From positions 1-18,075 of the forward strand of contig DILC01000053.1 of the NCBI GenBank assembly GCA_002424865.1: a stretch of DNA of 18,075 bases, written 5' to 3'. Below are positions 1 through 7,579 of the stretch, piece after piece (position 1 is the stretch's first letter; the number at the start of each line of letters is the position of its first letter). This DNA comes from Rhodocyclaceae bacterium UBA5602 (lineage in GTDB: Bacteria; Pseudomonadota; Gammaproteobacteria; Burkholderiales; Rhodocyclaceae). The notes beneath the pieces are model-generated. The model worked only from the letters and a program-made list of their open reading frames with translations. It was not told where the DNA came from and searched no databases. The translations under genes and the position numbers were made by a program.

Positions 1-393
1 CATCAGGCCAAGTTTTCCATGGGCACCGTGCTGGCGCTGGTGGCGCAGTTTGGCTTTGCGGGGCTCACGGAGTTTGATGCGCACTTCAACGATGCGGCGA
101 CAGCGGATTTTTGCCGCCGCGTGGGCATGACGCTCGACGAAGAAGTGGACGCCGCTTATCCGGTACGCTGGATCGGCAAGGTCACCGTGACTACCACAGA
201 TGGCCGCACATTCCACGGGCGCGTCGATGAACCCAAGGGCGACCCCGGCAATACCCTGTCGCGCAATGAGCTGGAAGACAAGGCGCGGCGTCTGGCGGCC
301 TTTGCTGGCGGGGCGAGTGCGGATGAAATCGAGCGCTTGATCCAACTTGCCTGGACACTCGCCGGGCAAGCTTGCATGGGCCGTTTGCTATGA
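1..393 (+). CDS. MmgE/PrpD family protein, C-terminal part (partial)
   Basis: The reading frame is open from the first base and ends with TGA at 391-393, so only the last 130 residues are present; the true start lies upstream. The opening residues HQAKFSM match the conserved K-F-S-M segment of the MmgE/PrpD fold. The tail (VDEPKGDPGNTLSRNELEDK, then a helical end) is the typical C-terminal region, where the 'G.P.NP.S..E...K' pattern recurs. The family includes 2-methylcitrate dehydratase, cis-aconitate decarboxylase and related lyases acting on tricarboxylates; the substrate cannot be told from this fragment. The stop overlaps the start of the CoA-ester lyase gene (ATGA), so the two are probably translationally coupled parts of one catabolic operon. 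The ATG at 19 is an internal methionine, not the gene start. Confidence 0.85.
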   Translation, partial: HQAKFSMGTVLALVAQFGFAGLTEFDAHFNDAATADFCRRVGMTLDEEVDAAYPVRWIGKVTVTTTDGRTFHGRVDEPKGDPGNTLSRNELEDKARRLAAFAGGASADEIERLIQLAWTLAGQACMGRLL

Positions 394-1271
394 CAAATGA
401 TTTGCATATTGGCCAATGCGCTGATCACTATGCTTATCTGTTCGTGCCCGCCAATCGGCCGGAACGCTTTGCCAAGGCGCTGGCCTCAGGCGCCGATGCG
501 ATCATCATTGATCTGGAAGATGCTGTTGCGGCAGAAGAAAAAGCGGCTGCGCGGCGTTATGCCGCAACCGCGATAAAAGAAGGGCTTTTTAGCGGCAAAG
601 GGCCCTCGGTTTATGTTCGCATCAATGCGGCGGACACCGAATGGTTTGTCGAGGATTTAGCGCTGATAAAAGAAGCCGCTACGGCTGGTGTGATGCTGCC
701 CAAGGCTGAACATGCGGAGCAAATAGCACGCATTCATGCGGGGGCAAAAAAGCTTTGCCGCGTGATTCCTGTCATTGAAACCGCGGCAGGATTGGTCAAC
801 GCACAAGCTATCGCGCAAGCCGACGGTGTGGAACGTTTAGCCTTCGGCTCGATTGATTTTCAGCTTGATCTGAATTGTGCTGGCAGTGATGCGGCTTTGC
901 TCTATGCGCGCTCGCAATTGGTGGTGATCTCGCGTTGTGCAGGGCTGGCCGCACCGATTGATGGCGTGACGGTTGCGCTGGAAGATGCCGCGCAGCTCAG
1001 CCATGATGCGCAGCACGCCAAGTCGCTTGGCATGGGGGCTAAGCTGTGTATTCATCCGCGCCAGCTGGGTGTGGTGAAGGCAGCCTGGCAACCCACGGCT
1101 GAAGAGATTGCCTGGGCAAAAAAAGTGGTCGCCGCGTTGGCAAAAGCTGGGGACGGGGAGCGGCGGGGGCAACCTATTGTGCATCAAAATGCCATTCAGC
1201 TCGACGGCATGATGATAGACAGGCCGGTATTGGCAAGGGCGCAGCGCATACTGGCATGGGCCAATGCTTGA
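390..1271 (+). CDS. HpcH/HpaI aldolase / CitE-type CoA-ester lyase
   Basis: A 293-residue TIM-barrel lyase of the citrate lyase beta-subunit-like family, whose members cleave or form malyl-, citramalyl- or related CoA thioesters with Mg2+. Visible family motifs are LFVPANRPERFAKA (about 17-30), GADAIIIDLEDAV (34-46), VRIN with Arg77, VMLPKAE (101-107), VIPVIETAAGL with metal-ligand Glu130, the FGSIDF segment with Asp156, and AKLCIHPRQL (217-226). Length is normal for stand-alone CitE-like proteins. I chose ATG 390 because it gives the ATGA overlap with the upstream stop and puts the first motif at the usual distance; a TTG at 372 would add six residues. It pairs with the MmgE/PrpD gene, so a role in organic-acid (methylcitrate-, citramalate- or itaconate-like) catabolism is inferred. 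The exact substrate is unknown. Confidence 0.88.
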   Translation: MTNDLHIGQCADHYAYLFVPANRPERFAKALASGADAIIIDLEDAVAAEEKAAARRYAATAIKEGLFSGKGPSVYVRINAADTEWFVEDLALIKEAATAGVMLPKAEHAEQIARIHAGAKKLCRVIPVIETAAGLVNAQAIAQADGVERLAFGSIDFQLDLNCAGSDAALLYARSQLVVISRCAGLAAPIDGVTVALEDAAQLSHDAQHAKSLGMGAKLCIHPRQLGVVKAAWQPTAEEIAWAKKVVAALAKAGDGERRGQPIVHQNAIQLDGMMIDRPVLARAQRILAWANA

Positions 1272-1297
1272 TGCGCGGTTATTTTGTCAATGCTTTA

Positions 1298-1315
1298 TTT
1301 TTGCCGCAGCAAAAA
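1298..1315. terminator. Small A/T-rich hairpin after the lyase gene, possible terminator
   Basis: TTTTTGC (1298-1304) and GCAAAAA (1309-1315) form a perfect 7-bp stem with a CGCA loop, 27 bases after the lyase stop. Read on either strand it ends in a homopolymer run (T on the minus strand, A on the plus strand). With only two G-C pairs and no T-run on the plus strand it would be a weak plus-strand terminator. It marks the boundary between the metabolic gene pair and the membrane-protein gene. Confidence 0.25.
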
Positions 1316-1346
1316 AACGTAATTGGGAAAATATCAATAGAAAACT

Positions 1347-1352
1347 GGAGGA
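1347..1352 (+). promoter_or_regulatory. Strong ribosome binding site of the membrane-protein gene
   Basis: GGAGGA lies six bases before ATG 1359. It decides the start in favour of this ATG over an in-frame TTG at 1353, which would be too close to the site. Confidence 0.75.
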
Positions 1353-1358
1353 TTGAAC

Positions 1359-2444
1359 ATGAAATTGAGTAGCCAGCCTTTGCTGGGCATTATCGCCAGC
1401 TTGCTTGTGGTAAGCGCGTCGTTATGGATTTCCGTGACGCTCTCGCCTGATGCTGTGCTCACCTGGGTCAGCCTGATTCTGGTGGCGATGGTGCCGATGC
1501 AAATGGTGATTGGCCTGGCCTGGCGCAGTCAGCAGCCGGCCTTTATTGCGGCTTTGCCCCAACCGATACGCGGTTTGGCTTTCACCGCTTTAATGTCCCT
1601 TGCGGGTGGCATTGTGGCTTTCATTGCGAATGCCAAAGTCGGCGGCGGCATGTTGCCGCCGACTCCCTTTGTGAATATGTTCATGATCTTTGCCGTGCCG
1701 ATGACCATCTCGCTGATCATTGTTTTTCAGTGCTGGCCATTCTCGGTCATTTTCAGGGACAAACCCGTGGCCATGGGTTTTGCCCTCGTGATCGCCGCTT
1801 ATGCGCTGGCCTGGCTGGTTTTTGAGTGGCTGTTCAATTTTAGTTTTCTCGCGCACGCGCCTTTTTATCAAGCCGCGCTTGACCCCAAAGGCCTGTTCAT
1901 GGCCTGGTTGCCCTTGGCGGCAGGTTTAAGCTGCGTGGTCGGCGTTTTATGCCTGGTCTTGCTTGACTTTTGGCCGGTGAAATTGATTGTCAATGCTGTC
2001 CCGGCATTAGCCAGGCAACCCTGGTTTGGTTTGCTTGCCACTGTCTTTGTTGCGGCGATTGCAAAAGGATTGTGGTGGTTTTTTGATGTGCCTCATGGCA
2101 TGGATGTCGTGGCCTTTCTCGTGCAGGTCAATGTTGCGATGGTGTTTGGCATATTCATTGTCTTGGTGATGTTTGAAGGCGCTCCTTTCATTCGCTTGCC
2201 GCAACCCATACGCGGTTTGGTGCTGATTGCCGTGGCGGCGGCCTTGGCCGTTGGCTTGCATGCGCTGTATCAAGCAATCGCAGTGCAAAAGTTTGGCTTG
2301 CCACGCGGTGCGCCAACGTATGCGCTGGAATTGTGGTTGGCGACCAGCATGCTGGCGATTACTTTCCCGTTGATGGTGGCTTTTGCCAGCTTCTTTGATT
2401 TCTGGCCATTGCGCTTGGGTGAAGGGATTTCATCCGGGCATTAA
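1359..2444 (+). CDS. Unrecognised polytopic membrane protein with five two-helix repeats
   Basis: I do not recognise a named family. The 361-residue product is almost entirely hydrophobic, with about ten predicted membrane helices near residues 8-28, 33-54, 72-92, 104-125, 138-160, 181-203, 222-242, 250-272, 285-306 and 322-346. It reads as a series of two-helix units. The octapeptide LPQPIRGL occurs twice (66-73 and 280-287). The second helix of each later unit ends in a related signature: CWPF (125-128), FWPVKL (204-209), FEGAPF (272-277) and FWPLRL (348-353). There is no signal peptide, no large soluble domain and no recognisable cofactor motif. The start is set by GGAGGA six bases upstream. 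The gene stands alone, 87 bp from the lyase gene and 183 bp from the polysaccharide operon, so neighbours give little hint of function. A transporter or membrane-structure role would be a guess. Confidence 0.8.
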   Translation: MKLSSQPLLGIIASLLVVSASLWISVTLSPDAVLTWVSLILVAMVPMQMVIGLAWRSQQPAFIAALPQPIRGLAFTALMSLAGGIVAFIANAKVGGGMLPPTPFVNMFMIFAVPMTISLIIVFQCWPFSVIFRDKPVAMGFALVIAAYALAWLVFEWLFNFSFLAHAPFYQAALDPKGLFMAWLPLAAGLSCVVGVLCLVLLDFWPVKLIVNAVPALARQPWFGLLATVFVAAIAKGLWWFFDVPHGMDVVAFLVQVNVAMVFGIFIVLVMFEGAPFIRLPQPIRGLVLIAVAAALAVGLHALYQAIAVQKFGLPRGAPTYALELWLATSMLAITFPLMVAFASFFDFWPLRLGEGISSGH

Positions 2445-2486
2445 ATGTCCGGGATGGCAAGGGTTCAAAAAAGGGTTGAAAAGCCT

Positions 2487-2530
2487 GCACCCCAAAGGCA
2501 TTTCCTGCGGGGCGTGCGGGCATGGGGTGC
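2487..2530. repeat. Inverted repeat with 8-bp arms and 28-base loop
   Basis: GCACCCCA at 2487-2494 is exactly complementary in reverse to TGGGGTGC at 2523-2530. The loop is G-rich and no T-run follows, so it does not look like a classical intrinsic terminator. It could end transcription of the membrane-protein gene in a factor-dependent way, serve as an operator, or be chance. Confidence 0.35.
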
Positions 2531-2615
2531 CCAGTGCCATGTGTCAATCATTGCACGTCCACGTGTTATGCTTCTTGCTTAGTTGACTTGAATGATCGTT
2601 CGGTGTTTTGATTTC

Positions 2616-2621
2616 TGGGGA
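2616..2621 (+). promoter_or_regulatory. Ribosome binding site of the export lipoprotein gene
   Basis: TGGGGA ends six bases before ATG 2628 and supports this start. The resulting N-terminus has the length expected for a lipoprotein signal peptide. Confidence 0.5.
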
Positions 2622-2627
2622 TAGATA

Positions 2628-3269
2628 ATGCTAAAAAACAACAGGATGTTTCGTAATGCCTTGGGTGCCGGCCGCTATTTTGCTGTACTTTTAGCGGCAA
2701 CCTTTTTAGTTGGCTGTGCGACGACCAATGAGCTTTCACCCGCGCCGGCAACGGCGGCAAGTAGTGAATACAACTATCACATTGGTCCTGGCGATACGGT
2801 GAATATCGTCGTCTGGCGTAACCCTGAACTGTCCATGTCAGTTCCCGTGCGTCCCGATGGCAAGCTTGCCGCACCATTGATTGAAGACTTGCCTGCCTTG
2901 GGCAAAGACCCTGCGACGCTGGCTCGGGATATTGAAAAAGCGCTGGCGAAATTTATTCGCGATCCTGTTGTTACCGTTATTGTTACCCAGTTTGTCGGTC
3001 CTTATAGCGAACAGATTCGTGTGGTCGGCGAAGCGGCCAAACCGCAAGCCTTGCCTTACAGGCAAAAAATGACCCTGCTTGACGTCATGATTGCCGTAGG
3101 CGGCGTGACGGATTTTGCTGATGGCAATGGGGCGACTATTCTTCGCGCAGGCGACGGTAACAAGCAGTACAGTGTGCGCATCAAGGACCTCATCAAGCGG
3201 GGCGATGTCTCTGCCAATGTGGAAATGAAACCCGGTGATGTGCTGATTATTCCGCGTAGCTGGTTTTAA
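2628..3269 (+). CDS. XrtA/PEP-CTERM system polysaccharide export lipoprotein (Wza-like)
   Basis: An outer-membrane lipoprotein of the polysaccharide biosynthesis/export (Wza/BexD) family, predicted to help form the exit channel for the exopolysaccharide. The 213-residue product begins with a charged n-region, a hydrophobic stretch and a lipobox LVGC giving lipidated Cys30. The export domain follows (YHIGPGDTVNIVVWRNPELS near 49-68, VPVRPDGK near 71-78). A SLBB-like region comes next, with IRVVGEAAKPQALPY and the helix TLLDVMIAVGG. The protein ends in GDVLIIPRSWF. The short length without extra C-terminal SLBB repeats and the final IP-x-SWF match the XrtA-associated subfamily (TIGR03027-like, from memory). 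It is the first gene of the operon, with a good Shine-Dalgarno. The chain-length gene starts 29 bp after its stop. Confidence 0.93.
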   Translation: MLKNNRMFRNALGAGRYFAVLLAATFLVGCATTNELSPAPATAASSEYNYHIGPGDTVNIVVWRNPELSMSVPVRPDGKLAAPLIEDLPALGKDPATLARDIEKALAKFIRDPVVTVIVTQFVGPYSEQIRVVGEAAKPQALPYRQKMTLLDVMIAVGGVTDFADGNGATILRAGDGNKQYSVRIKDLIKRGDVSANVEMKPGDVLIIPRSWF

Positions 3270-3283
3270 TCAGGCAATCAGGC
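3268..3283 (+). repeat. Tandem 8-bp duplication at the stop codon
   Basis: AATCAGGC occurs twice in direct succession (3268-3275 and 3276-3283), starting within the TAA stop of the export lipoprotein gene. It lies in the 29-bp spacer before the chain-length gene, whose likely ribosome site AAAGGG (3285-3290) follows at once. It is most simply read as a replication-slippage duplication. Confidence 0.6.
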
Positions 3284-3298
3284 TAAAGGGTTTCTGGC

Positions 3299-4840
3299 AT
3301 GGATGAGGTCTTTCGACTAATACGCATCACGCTACGTGGCATGTGGCAGCATCGCTGGCTGGGCGTTGCCGTAGCCTGGATTACCGGTATCGTGCTGGGG
3401 GTGGTTGTTTTCATGACGCCTGACAAATATGGCGCATCAGCGCGTATCTATGTTGATACTGATTCTGTCTTGAGGCCGCTTTTGTCTGGTTTGGTGGTGC
3501 AAGGCAATACAGAGCAGAAGATTGCTATCCTGAGCCGCACGCTGATCAGCCGCCCCAATGTGGAAAAACTGGTGCGCATGGCTGATCTTGATTTAGGCTT
3601 GAAGTCAGCTAAAGAAAAAGAAGCGGTGATTGATCATGTCATCTCGACGCTGAAAATTAAAAGCGTGGGACGCGACAACCTTTACGTGATCGAGTATCAA
3701 GACCCCGTGCCGGAAACGGCGCGCAAGGTGGTGAGTTCCTTGACGACGATTTTTGTAGAGTCAGGCCTGGGCGGGAATCAGACCGATTCGGATTCGGCGC
3801 GCAAGTTTATTGATGATCAGATCAAGGTCTACCAAAAAAAGCTGGAAGAGGCAGAGGGGCGCTTAAAACAGTTCAGGATCCAGAACCTTGATGCGCAACT
3901 GGATAGCGAGAAAGATGGTAGTGCGCGCCTCAATGAGCTGAGCAATCAGTTAAGCCAGGCGCGGCTGGAGTTGCGCGAGGCTGAAAATGCCAAAGCTTCC
4001 TTGCGGCAGCAGATTATTGGCGCAGAAGGCGCTGCGGGCACGGGTATTATTTCAGTACCGGAAATGGATAGCCGCATTGATGCGATGAAGCAAAATCTGG
4101 ATAACTTGTTGCAGAAATTTACCGAAGATCATCCCGATGTGCGCGGTGTACGGCGAGTGATTAAAGACTTGGAAGAGCAAAAAAAGCGTGAGATTGAATT
4201 GCGCCGAAAACAAGCGGCGGGCAATTCCTCGTCGCTGGTGAATAGTGATTCAGTCTCTCCGCAGCTGAAAGCTGCCCTGGTAAGCGCCGAGTCGCAAATT
4301 GCCTCCTTGCGTGCGCGTGTTGGCGAGTATGAGTCCCGTTACGCAAGGGCTGTCGGAAACGCGAAAAGGATGCCGGAAGTTGAAGCGGCGTACGCGCAGC
4401 TCAACCGTGATTATGGGGCGATCAAGAAAAATTATGACGATCTGGTACAGCGCCGTGAATCGGCGGCTATTTCTCAAGGCATGTCCACCGTCTCCAGCGT
4501 CGCTGAGTTTCGCCTGATTGATCCGCCCCGGGTCTCTCCGCAGCCTGTTGCACCCGACCGTTTGATACTTTTGCCCTTGGCATTCCTGGCCTCGCTTGCG
4601 GCAGGCGTGTTTGCCTGTTTTGCGGCTTATCAGGTGCGGCCGACCTTTTCAGATGCAAGAAGCTTGCGTGAGCTAACGGGGTTGCCGCTTCTGGGCGCCG
4701 TGTCGCACTTTTCGACCATGACGGACCAACTGCGGGCACGCAAGGAAAAAATAAGATTGATGGGCGGGGTTGGCGCGCTGGCCTTGAGTTATGTCGTTGC
4801 CGTTCTCGTGTCGTTTATCATGATTTCACGGGCAGTCTGA
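3299..4840 (+). CDS. XrtA system polysaccharide chain-length determinant (Wzz/Wzc N-part)
   Basis: An inner-membrane polysaccharide co-polymerase that sets chain length and couples synthesis to the outer-membrane export protein. The 513-residue protein has a Wzz domain with a first membrane helix at about residues 24-39 (WITGIVLGVVVFM). A long periplasmic region contains heptad-rich coiled coils near 175-245, 280-310 and 330-385. A proline-rich segment before the second helix (DPPRVSPQPVAPD, about 403-415), a helix at about 421-445 and an additional C-terminal helix at about 488-510 complete it. There is no Walker motif; the cytoplasmic kinase is the next gene, one base after the stop, so this is the split arrangement of Wzc. 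Length and the extra C-terminal helix fit the exosortase-linked subfamily (TIGR03007-like). AAAGGG eight bases upstream supports ATG 3299. Confidence 0.93.
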   Translation: MDEVFRLIRITLRGMWQHRWLGVAVAWITGIVLGVVVFMTPDKYGASARIYVDTDSVLRPLLSGLVVQGNTEQKIAILSRTLISRPNVEKLVRMADLDLGLKSAKEKEAVIDHVISTLKIKSVGRDNLYVIEYQDPVPETARKVVSSLTTIFVESGLGGNQTDSDSARKFIDDQIKVYQKKLEEAEGRLKQFRIQNLDAQLDSEKDGSARLNELSNQLSQARLELREAENAKASLRQQIIGAEGAAGTGIISVPEMDSRIDAMKQNLDNLLQKFTEDHPDVRGVRRVIKDLEEQKKREIELRRKQAAGNSSSLVNSDSVSPQLKAALVSAESQIASLRARVGEYESRYARAVGNAKRMPEVEAAYAQLNRDYGAIKKNYDDLVQRRESAAISQGMSTVSSVAEFRLIDPPRVSPQPVAPDRLILLPLAFLASLAAGVFACFAAYQVRPTFSDARSLRELTGLPLLGAVSHFSTMTDQLRARKEKIRLMGGVGALALSYVVAVLVSFIMISRAV

Positions 4841-4841
4841 C

Positions 4842-5888
4842 ATGGATATTATTGAACAAGCAGCAAAGCGTCTTGCCGAGCTCCGTAAGTCGGGTGTCGA
4901 TGTGCCTGATCCAGGTGGTATGGATGATGCTGCAATAAAACCCGCCTCGGATGCAACCAGTACGGTATTTACGGCACAGCCTGGCGCCAGTCCGGCTGAT
5001 TCCCGCAGCTATGCTGCCTTGGGCGATTTCCCAGACAAGCGGGTGGATGAACCAGGCGCTGGACTTGCCAGGCCCGCCACCGGGGCGGACGGCATTGCGT
5101 CAAGCACTGCGATGCGTCGAGTTGAGATTGATCTGGTTGGCTTGGCCAGTCGAGGCATTATCACCCCAGATACCGCACGTTCGCAGCTGGGTGCCGAGTT
5201 ACGCATTTTGAAGCGCCCCTTGCTGCGCAATGCATCGGGCAAGGGGGCTGCCAGAATCAAGGATGCCAACCTGATCATGATTACCAGTGCGGTGCCAGGC
5301 GAAGGAAAGTCCTATCTGGCGGCTAACCTGGCCATGAGTATCGCCATGGAGCTGGACCATACGGTGCTGCTGGTGGATGCGGATGTTGAGCGGCCCTCCT
5401 TGCCCAGGGTGCTGGGATTTGACCATGATCATGGCAAGGGGCTGCTGGATGTATTAATCGATAGCGAACTTGATCTGGGCCAAGTGATGATCAAGACCAA
5501 TATCGACAAGTTATCTATCCTTCCGTCGGGAACGCCGCATCCTCGCGCAACTGAATTATTGGCCAGTGGCGGCATGAATAAATTGCTGGCTGAAATGGTG
5601 CAACGGTATTCAGATCGCATTATTATTTTCGATTCTCCGCCCCTGCTGGTGACCACGGAAGCGCGCGTGTTGGCGGCGCACATGGGGCAGGTTGTGATGG
5701 TCGTGAAAGCAGAGAGCACAAGCCATTCTGAAGTGAAGCATGCGGTTGCCGCGCTTGAGGTGTGTCCAGTAAAAATGGTCGTTTTAAATCAGACGACAGG
5801 CCATTTTGATGGTCATGGTTATGGATATGGCTACGGGTACGAGAGTGGCCCAGAAGCGCAAGTAAGAGATCAGGCAGGCATTCGATAA
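4842..5888 (+). CDS. XrtA-associated tyrosine autokinase (BY-kinase, CpsD/Wzc C-part)
   Basis: A cytoplasmic bacterial tyrosine kinase that works with the membrane chain-length protein encoded just upstream; cycles of autophosphorylation control polymer length and export. The first ~120 residues form a low-complexity linker. The P-loop kinase domain has Walker A VPGEGKS (151-157, Lys156), Walker A' LLVDAD (176-181, Asp179 and Asp181) and Walker B IIIFDSPP (Asp264). The C-terminus carries a tyrosine cluster, Tyr327, 329, 331 and 333, in alternating Gly-Tyr order, the expected autophosphorylation site. All catalytic residues are present. The gene starts one base after the chain-length stop, and its own TAA overlaps the next ATG (TAATG), so these proteins are probably made in a coupled way. 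Length 348 fits the TIGR03018-like exosortase-linked subfamily. Confidence 0.93.
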   Translation: MDIIEQAAKRLAELRKSGVDVPDPGGMDDAAIKPASDATSTVFTAQPGASPADSRSYAALGDFPDKRVDEPGAGLARPATGADGIASSTAMRRVEIDLVGLASRGIITPDTARSQLGAELRILKRPLLRNASGKGAARIKDANLIMITSAVPGEGKSYLAANLAMSIAMELDHTVLLVDADVERPSLPRVLGFDHDHGKGLLDVLIDSELDLGQVMIKTNIDKLSILPSGTPHPRATELLASGGMNKLLAEMVQRYSDRIIIFDSPPLLVTTEARVLAAHMGQVVMVVKAESTSHSEVKHAVAALEVCPVKMVVLNQTTGHFDGHGYGYGYGYESGPEAQVRDQAGIR

Positions 5889-7573
5889 TGCAAAACGCTG
5901 CGCAAAAAGTTGTTCAACAACAGATGCAAATCACAATCCTGGATCCTCGGCATGGCGTGGTGGATTTGACTGAAAAAACCGCATGGATAGGCCTCTTGCT
6001 GGCTGGCGCGGTGTTTTTTACTGCCGAGGTTACAGCGCAAGAGGCCGGTACTGCAGATGCTTTATCCCCGCAAGTTGCGAACAGCATGGAGGGCTCTGCC
6101 GCCCCAAACAACTCAAGCAATACGCCCGCTTGGCGCATTGCCCCTTCAATTTCTACCGACCTGACTTATACCGACAATGTGGCTTTGGTCAAGAACAACA
6201 AACAAAGCGACTTTGTTACCCGGATCAGCCCAGGGGTCAAGATTGAGGGGCGTGGCGGGCATGTCACAGGAAGTTTGGATTACCACTGGCAGCAGTACCT
6301 GTACGCAAAGGATAGCGGGCGCAACGGTCAGCAGCGTTCGCTGAACGCCAATGGCCAGGCGGAGCTGATTGACCAATGGTTTTATGTTGATGGCAGGGGT
6401 TCTATTTCACAACAAGCCCTGTCTGCATTTGGTACGCAAAGTGTGGCCAATGACGTCGTCAATAATAACCGTTCGGAAACTTCAACTTATCAGCTCTCCC
6501 CTTACATCAAAGGGAATTTTCCCGGCTGGGCGGATTATCTGCTGCGCTTTACCGGGTCACGTACCAAGTCGGCACAGGGTGAGCTATCGGTGGGTTCAGG
6601 CACCACGACGAAAGCCTGGAGTGGGCGTTTGTCGGGTGATTCCCAATTTAAAAAGCTGGGCTGGACGGTTGATGCGGCACAGCAAACAATCGAACGCAGC
6701 ACGGCACGGGATACGCAATCCAAAAGGCTGACGGGCACGTTGCATTACAAAATTGACCCGCAAGTCCGTTTAAGCGCAACCTTTGGGCGGGAGTCGGATG
6801 ACTACGGCAGCGTACAACCGCAATGGCAATCCGTCCGTGGATTGGGTGTTGATTGGGCGCCAACAGATCGAACCTCGGTTATCTTGAACAAGGAAAGACG
6901 TTCTTTTGGCGACAGCTATAACGCCAATTTCACGCATCGGACAGCCTTGACGGCCTGGAAACTATCGCAAAGCAAAAACATCAATACGCCGAATGAGCAG
7001 TTATTGACGACCGGGCTGGGTTCTGCATTTGATTTGCTGAATTTGCAGTTGACCACCCAGGTGCCTGACCCTGTGCAGCGCGCGCAGCAGGCCAATATGA
7101 TTTTGCAGCAAGCAGGCATATCTCCCAACGCGCAGGCATTTGGGACAATCGTAACCTCTAGGGTTTATATCTCCCGCCGCAAAGAAGCCTCTTTTGTGAT
7201 TACTGGCGCGAGGAATATCGTGACCTTGTCGGCCGACAAGAGCGATAACCAGTCGTTGGGTACGGGCGGCACCGTTGCGGACGATTTCAGCTTGAGCCCC
7301 AACATCCGGCAGTCAGGCTTTACCGCTAGCTGGGCGCACAAGCTGACCCCTGATATGGCCTTAACCCTCAATGGGCGTCGATCCCACAATAAGGGCGATT
7401 CGGCCGGCCTGGATACTCAACTTGACATGTTGTCCCTGATGCTGACTGCCAAACTGGGCGAGAAAACTTCGGCGACAGTTGGCCTGCGGCGGACGAGCTC
7501 TGATGCGGCAAGCACAACGGCGAATAGTTATGACGAGCGGGCGGTGACGGGCTCGCTCTCGATCAATTTTTAG
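5888..7573 (+). CDS. PEP-CTERM/XrtA system outer-membrane beta-barrel protein (TIGR03016-like)
   Basis: A predicted outer-membrane beta-barrel, placed in the exosortase A system by gene order and overall character. The 561-residue product has a hydrophobic segment at about 32-50 (WIGLLLAGAVFFTAEV) and a plausible signal-peptidase site after EVTA (50/51). An Asn/Ser-rich linker follows. From about residue 80 come many alternating-hydrophobic amphipathic strands rich in Ser, Thr, Gly and Tyr (for example PSISTDLTYTDNVAL and PGVKIEGRGGHVTGSLDYHW). The protein ends in Phe within SLSINF, a typical barrel-assembly signal. The ATG overlaps the kinase stop. This gives an unusually long ~30-residue n-region before the hydrophobic segment, so a downstream start such as Met13 is possible. 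The role is probably in outer-membrane passage or anchoring of the polymer; direct function is not established from sequence. Confidence 0.85.
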   Translation: MQNAAQKVVQQQMQITILDPRHGVVDLTEKTAWIGLLLAGAVFFTAEVTAQEAGTADALSPQVANSMEGSAAPNNSSNTPAWRIAPSISTDLTYTDNVALVKNNKQSDFVTRISPGVKIEGRGGHVTGSLDYHWQQYLYAKDSGRNGQQRSLNANGQAELIDQWFYVDGRGSISQQALSAFGTQSVANDVVNNNRSETSTYQLSPYIKGNFPGWADYLLRFTGSRTKSAQGELSVGSGTTTKAWSGRLSGDSQFKKLGWTVDAAQQTIERSTARDTQSKRLTGTLHYKIDPQVRLSATFGRESDDYGSVQPQWQSVRGLGVDWAPTDRTSVILNKERRSFGDSYNANFTHRTALTAWKLSQSKNINTPNEQLLTTGLGSAFDLLNLQLTTQVPDPVQRAQQANMILQQAGISPNAQAFGTIVTSRVYISRRKEASFVITGARNIVTLSADKSDNQSLGTGGTVADDFSLSPNIRQSGFTASWAHKLTPDMALTLNGRRSHNKGDSAGLDTQLDMLSLMLTAKLGEKTSATVGLRRTSSDAASTTANSYDERAVTGSLSINF

Positions 7574-7579
7574 GCCATT

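Larger units (their letters stand above)
2445..2627 (+). promoter_or_regulatory. Intergenic region upstream of the polysaccharide operon
   Basis: These 183 bases are the largest non-coding stretch and precede the first gene of the export operon, so the operon promoter is expected here. Two symmetrical elements are visible: a long-loop inverted repeat (2487-2494 with 2523-2530) and a short palindrome CACGT-CC-ACGTG at 2554-2565. I found no convincing sigma-70 box pair. Near-matches to a sigma-54 -24/-12 promoter lack the required GG or the correct spacing. The promoter assignment is inferred from position only. Confidence 0.4.

Noticed and set aside
2564..2579. Possible sigma-54 promoter (-24/-12) before the export operon
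   Set aside because: TTGCT is present at the -12 position, but the -24 element reads TGTTAT and lacks the GG doublet. The other TTGCA at 2551-2555 also lacks a proper -24 box.
2383..2586. Small plus-strand frame crossing the end of the membrane protein into the intergenic region, with Cys/Gly/His-rich segment
   Set aside because: It starts inside the membrane-protein gene in another frame, has no ribosome site or known motif, and the intergenic part is better read as non-coding.
3713..3730. PEP-like motif (PVPETA) suggesting a PEP-CTERM substrate
   Set aside because: It lies inside the periplasmic part of the chain-length protein, not at a C-terminus followed by a hydrophobic helix and basic tail. 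No protein in the window ends with a PEP-CTERM signal.
7550..7573. Barrel protein C-terminus as a sorting signal
   Set aside because: The end SLSINF is an ordinary beta-barrel terminal strand with final Phe, with no PEP motif or hydrophobic helix.
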